From the NCBI RefSeq assembly GCF_000153325.1, contig NZ_CH724141.1, positions 1,296,067 to 1,360,066 on the forward strand: a stretch of 64,000 bases of DNA, read 5' to 3'. Position numbers and translations under genes: made by a program. This document shows positions 17,687 to 25,222 of this stretch, in pieces (position 1 is the first letter of the stretch; the number at the start of each line of letters is the position of its first letter). Source of the DNA: Photobacterium sp. SKA34. GTDB lineage: Bacteria > Pseudomonadota > Gammaproteobacteria > Enterobacterales > Vibrionaceae. The notes beneath the pieces were generated by a model. The model made no database searches, was not told the origin of the DNA, and worked only from the letters and a program-made list of their open reading frames with translations.

Positions 17687-18211
17687 GTGCTAGAGGAAAT
17701 TAATCTCTCTTCTGTCATGGGCGTAACGGTGTCGAATGACGATGTCGATCTGTCGGTCAGCAATATTGTATTGACTGTTGGTAACAACATGATGGCAGAC
17801 GATGGTGCTGGTCCATTACTTGCTAAGATGATGAAAGAGAATCCTATAGCGGATTGGAGCGTGCTGGAAGGTGGCTCGATGCCTGAAGATTGTTTACATC
17901 TTATTCGTAAAGCGATGCCGAAACGGGTGCTGGTGGTTGATGCCGCAGATATTGGTGAAGAAGCAGGGGAAGTACGAATCATTGATCCTGAAACCATCGT
18001 TGATATGTATGTGGTGTCTACCCACAGTTTGCCGCTGAATTTCTTAATTGATGAATTGAAGACTTTTGTACCAGAAGTGATCTTTGTGGGTATTCAACCT
18101 GCGATTGTTGCTTTTTCATTCCCTTTAACGGAAATGGTACAACATGGTGTTGAGCAAATTTATCAACAATTATCAACTTGGCAAGGCTCGGGCGGATTCA
18201 CCCACTGCTAG
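17687..18211 (+). CDS. hycI: HycI-type hydrogenase maturation endopeptidase
   Basis: 174 residues with a GTG start behind GGGGAGG. Family motifs are GNNMMADDGAGP (metal-binding Asp), VDAADIG and THSLPLNFLIDELK (second and third metal ligands). It should cleave the C-terminal peptide of HyfG after nickel insertion. About 20 residues precede the usual family start, so a start at ATG 17717 is possible. E. coli has a single hycI in the hyc operon; here it closes the hyf operon. Confidence 0.88.
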   Translation: MLEEINLSSVMGVTVSNDDVDLSVSNIVLTVGNNMMADDGAGPLLAKMMKENPIADWSVLEGGSMPEDCLHLIRKAMPKRVLVVDAADIGEEAGEVRIIDPETIVDMYVVSTHSLPLNFLIDELKTFVPEVIFVGIQPAIVAFSFPLTEMVQHGVEQIYQQLSTWQGSGGFTHC

Positions 18212-18249
18212 CATTAAACTGCGATGGTGACGATGCTTAATCGTTTACC

Positions 18250-18290
18250 TGTCGATAAAGTGTCGACGATATGTGACGAAGTATGTCGAT
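18250..18290 (+). promoter_or_regulatory. Putative FhlA enhancer array upstream of hydN-fdhF
   Basis: TGTCGAT (18250), TGTCGAC (18261), TGTGACG (18272) and TGTCGAT (18284) are spaced 11, 11 and 12 bp, matching the array before hyfA. They lie 120-165 bp upstream of the second sigma-54 promoter. Binding by FhlA is inferred. Confidence 0.55.
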
Positions 18291-18332
18291 GATGGTTATC
18301 GATACATATTGGACATGTTCATTGCTGTAAAT

Positions 18333-18366
18333 AAAGCCTGATTACTATCAGGCTTTATTTTTTTGT
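18333..18366 (+). terminator. Terminator of the hyf operon
   Basis: A 10-bp stem (AAAGCCTGAT/ATCAGGCTTT) followed by a T-rich run, about 120 bp after hycI. Confidence 0.85.
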
Positions 18367-18412
18367 CTTAAATATTAATAGGTTGAGTTTTTAATACTCA
18401 AGGTGTAAAAAC

Positions 18413-18429
18413 TGGCATAGCTCATGCTT
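18413..18429 (+). promoter_or_regulatory. Sigma-54 promoter of hydN-fdhF
   Basis: TGGCATAGCTCATGCTT has a canonical TGGCA -24 element and GG-N10-GC spacing. It lies about 60 bp before the hydN start. Confidence 0.75.
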
Positions 18430-18488
18430 ATCAGGTATTGCAATGCAGATAAGTATTGCGATGTATCGACATAAACAAGGGATACACC

Positions 18489-19037
18489 ATGAACAGATTT
18501 GTTTTTGCAGATCCAAACTTGTGTATTGGATGCCGAACTTGTGAAATTGCTTGTGCGTTATCGCATCAAGATGAAAACACAATAGCAGGAATGGAAGTTT
18601 CGGATTTTTCACCACGTTTAACTGTTGTGAAGAATGCTCATGTAACTACACCTGTGATGTGTCGTCAATGTGACGATGCACCGTGTGCTCAGGTTTGCCC
18701 CAATAACGCTATCGTTTTAGAAGATGGCTTTGTAAAAGTGATTCAATCACGTTGTATAGGTTGTAAAACCTGCGTTATTGCATGCCCCTACGGTGCAATG
18801 AACGTTGTCACAGCGATGGTTGAAGAAACAAAGGGAGCGGCGTTATTCAAACGTCACGTTCCTCAAAGTCAGGCATTAAAATGTGATTTATGCAACCACC
18901 AAGAAACAGGACCAGCTTGTATACAAGTTTGTCCTACGGGTGCTATTCGAATCATAGAGCCTGAGATGCTATCTGAGACTAGCCAACAAAGACGAGAAGC
19001 GGCTGCAATGAGCGCTGTAATAGCGACCGGCTGTTAA
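18489..19037 (+). CDS. hydN: HydN-like 4Fe-4S electron carrier
   Basis: 182 residues from ATG 18489 (AAGGGA ribosome-binding site); a start 33 bases upstream lacks support. Four Cys clusters (CIGCRTC, CRQCDDAPC, CIGCKTC, CDLCNHQETGPAC) define the HydN/HycB polyferredoxin family. Directly upstream of fdhF, as in E. coli, it probably links formate dehydrogenase H to the hydrogenase. It could equally be called HycB-like. Confidence 0.88.
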   Translation: MNRFVFADPNLCIGCRTCEIACALSHQDENTIAGMEVSDFSPRLTVVKNAHVTTPVMCRQCDDAPCAQVCPNNAIVLEDGFVKVIQSRCIGCKTCVIACPYGAMNVVTAMVEETKGAALFKRHVPQSQALKCDLCNHQETGPACIQVCPTGAIRIIEPEMLSETSQQRREAAAMSAVIATGC

Positions 19038-19093
19038 TGAAATCGTTTAATTTTTAGGTAGTGTGAAATTTAATATTAAAACATAAGGTTAAT

Positions 19094-21237
19094 ATGAAAA
19101 AATCAATTGTTGTTTGTCCCTACTGTGGTACTGGGTGCAAACTAAAATTGGTTGTCGAAAATAACAAAGTTATTGCAGCAGAGCCTGCAGATGGTCGCAC
19201 AAATGAAGGCCAACTGTGTTTAAAAGGCTATTATGGCTGGGATTTTCTTAATGACACCAATTTATTAACACCGCGCTTGAAGCAACCCATGATTCGCCGA
19301 AGCCGTGAAGCGGCACTAGAAGCTGTTTCGTGGGAAGAAGCTATCGACTTTGCTAGTGAAAAGCTATTGGCGATAAAGAAAGAATATGGTCCCGATGCGA
19401 TTCTGACAACTGGTTCAGCACGTGGCCCAGGTAATGAAGCAAACTATGTGATGCAGAAGTTCACACGTGCAGTGATAGGGACGAACAACGTCGATCACTG
19501 CGCTAGGGTGTGACACGCTCCATCAGTCTCCGGTCTGGAGACAACAGTAGGTAATGGTGCAATGAGTAACGCTATTACTGAAATTCAAAAATCTAAATGT
19601 TTACTCATATTCGGTTACAACGCGGCTGATTCTCATCCAGTTGTAGCAAGACACATTCTAAAGGCTCGTGCTAATGGCGCTAAGATCATTGTTTGTGATC
19701 CTCGCAAAATTGAATCTGCACGTGTTGCTGATCAGTGGTTAGGACTTAAAAATGGTTCTAACATGGCACTGGTTAATGCATTAGCTCATGTAATTATCGA
19801 AGAAAACTTATACGATAAGTCTTATGTAGAAAATTATACCGAAGGTTTTACGGAGTTTCGTAAAATTGTTTCTGGTTATGCTCCCGAGGACCTAGAGGGT
19901 ATTACTGGTCTAAAAGCTGCTGATGTTCGTGCTGCTGCTCGAACTTATGCCAATGCATCTGAAGCTATGATTCTGTGGGGAATGGGTGTTACACAGTTTG
20001 GTCAGGCGACAGATGTGGTTCGGGGTTTGGCTGGTTTAGCACTGTTAACTGGTAACTTTGGTCGTGAAGGTGTGGGTTGTGGACCTGTTCGCGGACAAAA
20101 TAATGTACAAGGTACCTGTGATATGGGTATGTTGCCGCATCAGTTTCCAGATTACCAGTCTGTTGAAGATCCAGAAATACGTGAAAAGTTTGAGAAAGCC
20201 TGGGGCGTAAAACTTTCTGGCACGCCAGGTTATCGTTTAACCGAAGTCGGCCATAAAGCTGATGAAGGTATTTGTAAGGCTTTTTATGTCTTCGGAGAAG
20301 ATCCAGCTCAAACTGAAGCTGATTTAGCTGCAATGCGTGAAACTATGCGTAAATTGGATCTGGTTATTGTTCAAGATATCTTTATGACCCAAACTGCTGA
20401 ATTTGCAGATATTATATTCCCAGCGACGAGTTGGGGAGAGCATGAAGGCGTTTACAGCAGTGCCGACCGTGGTTTTCAGCGTTTTTACAAAGCAGTTAAA
20501 CCTACTGGTGATGTTAAGCCTGATTGGGAAATCTTCAGCCTATTAGCGACAAAATGGGTTATCCAATGTCGTATAATAATACTGAAGAAATTTGGGATGA
20601 ACTTCGTCAATTATGTCCTGATTATGCTGGCGTTACTTACGAAAAGATGGAAGGTCTTAAAGATGTTCAATGGCCATGTCCGACAGAGGATCATCCAGGA
20701 ACATCATTCCTATTCGAAGGCAATAAATTTACTACGCCATCAGGTAAAGGACAGTTAATTGCGGCAGAATGGCGTGCACCATTAGAACAAACGGATGCTG
20801 AGTACCCACTAGTGCTTTCTACCGTTCGTGAAGTGGGACATTACTCTTGTCGATCGATGACTGGTAACTGTAGTGCTCTGCAAACACTGGCAGATGAACC
20901 TGGTTACGTACAGATGCACCCTGATGATGCGCGTCAATTAGGCATTGATGATCAACAGTTGGTTTGGGTGTCTTCTCGCCGCGGTAAAGTTATTTCACGT
21001 GCAAATTACAATGATCGTGTAAATAAGGGCGTGGTATACATGACTTACCAATGGTGGATCGGTGCATGTAATGAGTTAACCATTGAGCATGTGGATCCAA
21101 TTTCAAGCACACCTGAATTTAAATATTGTGCCGTTAAGGTAGAAAATATTGAAGATCAGTCATGGGCAGAAAATTACGTACAAACAGAATACACTAATTT
21201 GAAAGCACGTTTGAAGAACCATGTTGTTAATGCTTAA
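19094..21237 (+). CDS. fdhF: Formate dehydrogenase H, selenoprotein, with a frameshift
   Basis: Molybdenum bis-MGD formate dehydrogenase. The N-terminal 4Fe-4S motif CPYCGTGCKL is present. The in-frame TGA at 19511-19513 is codon 140, exactly the selenocysteine position of E. coli FdhF, in context HCARV-U-H. A SECIS hairpin follows. Translation must therefore read through TGA. The frame breaks a second time at the A4 run 20551-20554: one extra A would join ...SLLATK to MGYPMSYNNTEEIW, the expected sequence, and restore about 714 residues. Either the gene is newly inactivated or the run was misread. It probably forms the formate-oxidising part of the H2-evolving complex. Confidence 0.88.
19511..19545 (+). 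promoter_or_regulatory. UGA selenocysteine codon and bacterial SECIS element
   Basis: TGA (19511-19513) is followed by a hairpin at 19526-19542: stem GTCTCC/GGAGAC with loop GGTCT. The GGUCU loop and its distance from the UGA match the E. coli fdhF SECIS that binds SelB. It directs Sec insertion. Confidence 0.9.
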
Positions 21238-21293
21238 TAACAAAAATTGAGTTTATTTTTTTATTTTACTATTCAAATAAACCATTAATGAAA

Positions 21294-21343
21294 ATAAGGT
21301 TTCCAAGATGGAATGTTGTATATTTCAAATTTGGAAACCTTAT
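21294..21343. terminator. Long inverted repeat after fdhF
   Basis: A 13-bp perfect inverted repeat (ATAAGGTTTCCAA / TTGGAAACCTTAT) with a 24-nt loop lies 57 bp after fdhF, followed by weakly T-rich sequence. It may be a terminator; an operator is the alternative. Confidence 0.45.
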
Positions 21344-21446
21344 ATTTAATTGTTTTGCGGTATATTGCTACTAGTCATTAACATCGCTCAAATAATTAGC
21401 ATTAATTTTGTTTTTTATCATAGTTTGCATTTATATTTATTGTTTA

Positions 21447-21460
21447 TTGATTGATATCAA
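21447..21460 (+). promoter_or_regulatory. FNR box upstream of fhlA
   Basis: TTGAT-TGAT-ATCAA is a perfect match to the FNR consensus TTGAT-N4-ATCAA. A TATAAT hexamer follows at 21490-21495, so the box centre would be near -48. It suggests anaerobic activation of fhlA. The region 21238-21554 holds nothing else but the inverted repeat after fdhF. Confidence 0.6.
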
Positions 21461-21554
21461 TACTTGGTTATTGAAAACATTGAAAATTGTATAATAAATG
21501 CTTGAATTACTACTCTCTATTCGAGCGATATTATTATCAAGAGTTAATATTAAC

Positions 21555-23645
21555 ATGGAACTTTTTGAAAGTGATTTGATGACTTTTTCAAAAGCCTTAT
21601 TATCAATCAATGATATTTCAGGCGTTATGGATTTTCTAAATAACGAAGATCTATTATTTATCAACGTTGAACGTGTGAATCTACTTTTAAAAAATGATCT
21701 TGATAGTCAACCAAACCTTTACTACCTTGATCAAGATAAACAATGTCAGCAATTTGATTACACAGGCTCAAGTATTGGGCTTCATGACGTTAGCATGCGT
21801 GACTATTACCATCAGATGGATGGTGAAACGCTATATCAAACTTTTCCTCAGCTAGAAAGTCATCCCGCGTATGACTCAGTTTTTAATTATTGCAAAATAC
21901 CGCTATCTATTTGTAATCAACATTTAGGTGCTATTGAATATATTAACTTAACTATGCCTGATGATAGTGAGAGCGAGAAGCAATTCAAATTATTTAATAA
22001 TATGATTTCAGCAATGATTGAGCATATTATAGATCACCAAACTGCATCAACGTTTACTAAAAAATTAACAACTGAAAAAAATAATTTTCAGGTGTTAGTT
22101 GATGTGACGAATACTGTTATATGTCAAAGTACAAAAAAAGAATTGATAGGCTCATTATTGCAATTTTTATTTCAGCATTTTGGTATGACTGATCTATCGA
22201 TTATTCAATTACAGGATGGGCATTACAATCAACATTCTGCTTGTTTTATTAATAATGAAATTGATTATCAATGTCATTTTTTTACCAATGATAAATTAAT
22301 TAAAAATGCAATTAAGAATAATCAACCAGTATTTTTAAATGCGATAGATATAAAAAAAATGCAGGCTGATCATAATTGCCCGTACTTTCCTAGTCGTGTT
22401 AAAACCGCTTGTGTTATGCCACTCGTATTTAGAGGCATTGCGGTGGGCTACATCAGTTTTATGAAGTCTATTGAAGCTGCTTATCAAAACACGGATCTTG
22501 AGTTATTTAAACAGATAGCTGCGCGTGTTGCTTTAGCAATGCATAGTATAAAAACACACCAAGCGAGTATTCCAAATCAACCTATCACTAAGTTTATAAA
22601 CATAGATGAAGGGATGGGTGAACACGTTATTTTTGACGATATTATTAGTCAAAGTGAAGTGATGAATAAAGTCCTTGAACAAGTTGCTCTTGTTGCTAGT
22701 TGTGACAGTACAGTATTGATTTTAGGAGAGTCTGGGACAGGAAAGGAATTAATTGCTCGTGCTATCCATAAGTTAAGCCTGCGCAGCAAAACGAATATGG
22801 TGAAGATGAATTGTGCCGCCATTCCTGCTGGTTTATTTGAAAGTGAACTGTTTGGTCATGAACGTGGCGCATTTACTGGCGCTATTAGCCAGCGTGTTGG
22901 TCGTTTTGAGCAAGCGCATAAAGGTACGTTATTTTTAGATGAAATTGGTGATATGCCGTTAGATCTTCAGCCTAAATTATTACGTGCATTACAAGAAAAT
23001 GAAATCGAACGTGTGGGTAAGAACGCATTGATAAGTGTTGATGTGCGAATTGTTGTTGCCACTAATGTTGATTTATTAAGGCGTGTAGAAGAAAAGAAAT
23101 TTCGTAATGATCTTTATTATCGCTTGAATGTTTTTCCTATCCAAATTCCGCCATTACGTGAACGTGCTGAAGATATCCCGTTATTGGTTAAACATTTTAC
23201 CCGTGAATTAGCAAAAAAAATGGGCAAAAAAATTACGGCAATTGCTGCCGAAGATTTAGCGGTTATGAGTGCATTTCCATGGCCGGGAAACGTTCGTGAA
23301 TTGTGTAATTTTGTTGAACGCTCTGTGATTTTAACTCGTGGTAATTTGCTTAATGTCCCCGTTCATGAGTTAAAAACCTCGCCTCATTCTGTCAGTGTAC
23401 CAACAGAGAATGTCCCCCCTGTTGAGCCTACTGGAGCTATCAATACGCCAGAACCAGCAATGAAAGGTGACGTAGTTAAACCCATTATAGATAAAGCTGA
23501 CGTTATCAAAGCATTAAAGGCTTGTCATGGTGTGGTGGCTGGGCCGAATGGTGCGGCAAACCAATTAGGATTGAAACGAACAACTTTATTATCTCGAATG
23601 CAGAAAATGGGGATCAATAGCCAAGATTTTCGAGGTGGTATCTGA
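21555..23645 (+). CDS. fhlA: FhlA-type sigma-54 activator
   Basis: 696 residues from ATG 21555; an in-frame ATG at 21498 sits at or before the predicted transcription start (TATAAT 21490-21495), so the downstream start is preferred. Two N-terminal GAF-like regions sense the signal (formate in E. coli FhlA). The AAA+ domain has Walker A GESGTGKE and the sigma-54-contact motif GAFTGA (ERGAFTGA). The C-terminal Fis-type helix-turn-helix ends GLKRTTLLSRMQKMGI, nearly as in E. coli FhlA. It lies between fdhF and fdhD and should activate both sigma-54 promoters in this island. Confidence 0.92.
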   Translation: MELFESDLMTFSKALLSINDISGVMDFLNNEDLLFINVERVNLLLKNDLDSQPNLYYLDQDKQCQQFDYTGSSIGLHDVSMRDYYHQMDGETLYQTFPQLESHPAYDSVFNYCKIPLSICNQHLGAIEYINLTMPDDSESEKQFKLFNNMISAMIEHIIDHQTASTFTKKLTTEKNNFQVLVDVTNTVICQSTKKELIGSLLQFLFQHFGMTDLSIIQLQDGHYNQHSACFINNEIDYQCHFFTNDKLIKNAIKNNQPVFLNAIDIKKMQADHNCPYFPSRVKTACVMPLVFRGIAVGYISFMKSIEAAYQNTDLELFKQIAARVALAMHSIKTHQASIPNQPITKFINIDEGMGEHVIFDDIISQSEVMNKVLEQVALVASCDSTVLILGESGTGKELIARAIHKLSLRSKTNMVKMNCAAIPAGLFESELFGHERGAFTGAISQRVGRFEQAHKGTLFLDEIGDMPLDLQPKLLRALQENEIERVGKNALISVDVRIVVATNVDLLRRVEEKKFRNDLYYRLNVFPIQIPPLRERAEDIPLLVKHFTRELAKKMGKKITAIAAEDLAVMSAFPWPGNVRELCNFVERSVILTRGNLLNVPVHELKTSPHSVSVPTENVPPVEPTGAINTPEPAMKGDVVKPIIDKADVIKALKACHGVVAGPNGAANQLGLKRTTLLSRMQKMGINSQDFRGGI

Positions 23646-23693
23646 TGCGTTTAATACCAGCCTACATTTTTATCTAATTATAGGAACACTATT

Positions 23694-24524
23694 TTGACCA
23701 CTCTTGATGTGCAATCAACCGATGCCGTTAGTGATGCTTGTCAGCGTCCGATCATTCGCTATCGCAAAGGAGAAAGCGATTTTAAAGAGATGGATTTCAT
23801 TATTGAAGAAACGCCTGTTGCTCTTGCGTTTAATGGTGTTGCGTACACAGTGATGATGTGTACGCCTCATGATTTAGAGCAGTTTGCGATTGGTTTTTCA
23901 TTGTCTGAGGGAATTATCGATCATCACCGTGATATTCACGATATGGTGATTACACATCATGATAATGGGATAAATCTTGATATTACAGTTGCAAATCGTT
24001 GTGCTGAGCGTTTGAAGTTGAAACGTCGTTCATTAGCGGGTTTAACAGGCTGCGGTATTTGTGGTGAGGAAAAATTAGAAACCGTATGCCGAATGCTAAT
24101 GCCTTTGCCGATAACAGTTGAGTTTGATTTAAGTCATTTAGAGCAAGCGTTACAGCAATTACTTGAACACCAAGCACTTAACCAACTGACTGGTGCTGCA
24201 CATGCGGCAGCATATATCGACGGCAATGGTCAATTACTCGCAACATTTGAAGATGTTGGTCGCCATATCGCGCTGGATAAATTAATTGGCTATATCCATC
24301 AACAACGTTTATCTGGCGGCGCTGTGTTAGTCACAAGTCGCGCTAGTTTTGAAATGGTACAAAAGGCGGCCTCAGCAGGTGTTGAAGTGTTACTTGCCAT
24401 ATCTTCTGCAACAAAAATGGCCGTCGATTTAGCGGATCGTTTAAATATGACGTTATTAGGGCATTGTCGCCGTGGTCGAGCCGATGCTTATGCTCACCCA
24501 GAACGTGTTTTTGGCATGATTTGA
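23694..24524 (+). CDS. fdhD: FdhD, sulfurtransferase for formate dehydrogenase
   Basis: 276 residues beginning with TTG; the spacing to TAGGA (8 nt) supports it, and no ATG fits. The catalytic CxxC is in GLTGCGICGEE. Conserved FEDVGRH and the C-terminal LGHCRRGRADAYAHPERV identify FdhD, which passes sulfur from IscS to the molybdenum cofactor so that FdhF becomes active. It follows fhlA by 48 bp. Confidence 0.9.
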   Translation: MTTLDVQSTDAVSDACQRPIIRYRKGESDFKEMDFIIEETPVALAFNGVAYTVMMCTPHDLEQFAIGFSLSEGIIDHHRDIHDMVITHHDNGINLDITVANRCAERLKLKRRSLAGLTGCGICGEEKLETVCRMLMPLPITVEFDLSHLEQALQQLLEHQALNQLTGAAHAAAYIDGNGQLLATFEDVGRHIALDKLIGYIHQQRLSGGAVLVTSRASFEMVQKAASAGVEVLLAISSATKMAVDLADRLNMTLLGHCRRGRADAYAHPERVFGMI

Positions 24525-24542
24525 TCTTGTGATTTCATCGTA

Positions 24543-24570
24543 CTTTACGCTCAGTCATAGCGTGAAGTGT
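24543..24570 (+). terminator. Weak hairpin after fdhD
   Basis: Stem CTTTACGCT/AGCGTGAAG (one mismatch) with a short TGTTTT tail between fdhD and the nickel permease gene. It may attenuate transcription. Confidence 0.4.
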
Positions 24571-24618
24571 TTTATAACTCTCCGGATCTCCGGTTACTTT
24601 AATTAAGAAGATAATAAT

Positions 24619-25206
24619 ATGAAAATGAAACATCTAATGTTGGGTTTGCTAACAACCTCTTTTTCTCCTCTTGCTTTAGCACACCCAGGTCACATTGGTC
24701 CTCATGCTTCTACATTCATGAGTGGTTTTGTCCACCCATTTACGGGCATGGATCACCTAAGTGTTATGGTGTGTGTGGGTCTATTAGCGGCTATGATGGG
24801 TGGTAAAGCGATTTCACGTTTACCTCTTGCTTTCATCTCAATCATGATTGTAGGTGCTGCTTTAGGTGTATCTGGTGTTGTGATCCCGGGTGTTGAACTA
24901 GGTATTGCTGTATCTGTAATTGCAATGGGCGGCATGTTATTAGCGGGTGGTCGTATATCTGCAAAAGTAGCAACAGGTGCGGTAATGGCATTTGCATTAT
25001 TCCACGGTATGGCTCACGGTATGGAAATGCCTTTAGGTGCTACAACTGTTGAGTTCTTTATCGGCTTCGTACTAGCAACAGCAATTTTACATGCGTGTGG
25101 TGTTGTATTAGGTAAAGCTATCGCGGCTTCAGCTGCTAATCGTCGTGTTACTAATGTCCTAGGTGTCGTTATGGCGGCATTTGGTGGCATCTTAATGCTG
25201 TCTTAA
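24619..25206 (+). CDS. hupE: HupE/UreJ-family nickel permease
   Basis: 195 residues with a signal peptide (LALA-HPGH) and six membrane segments. The HPGH N-terminus, HPFTGMDH and FHGMAHG motifs are the metal-binding signature of HupE/UreJ. The position between fdhD and hypF indicates it supplies nickel for the hydrogenase. The 94-bp upstream gap contains only a weak hairpin. Confidence 0.88.
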   Translation: MKMKHLMLGLLTTSFSPLALAHPGHIGPHASTFMSGFVHPFTGMDHLSVMVCVGLLAAMMGGKAISRLPLAFISIMIVGAALGVSGVVIPGVELGIAVSVIAMGGMLLAGGRISAKVATGAVMAFALFHGMAHGMEMPLGATTVEFFIGFVLATAILHACGVVLGKAIAASAANRRVTNVLGVVMAAFGGILMLS

Positions 25207-25222
25207 TTACAGGGCAGTAAGC

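Noticed and set aside
18250..18310. The TGTCGA motifs as a rho-independent terminator
   Set aside because: They do not form a stable hairpin with a T-tract; the true terminator is at 18333-18366, and the spacing fits protein binding sites.
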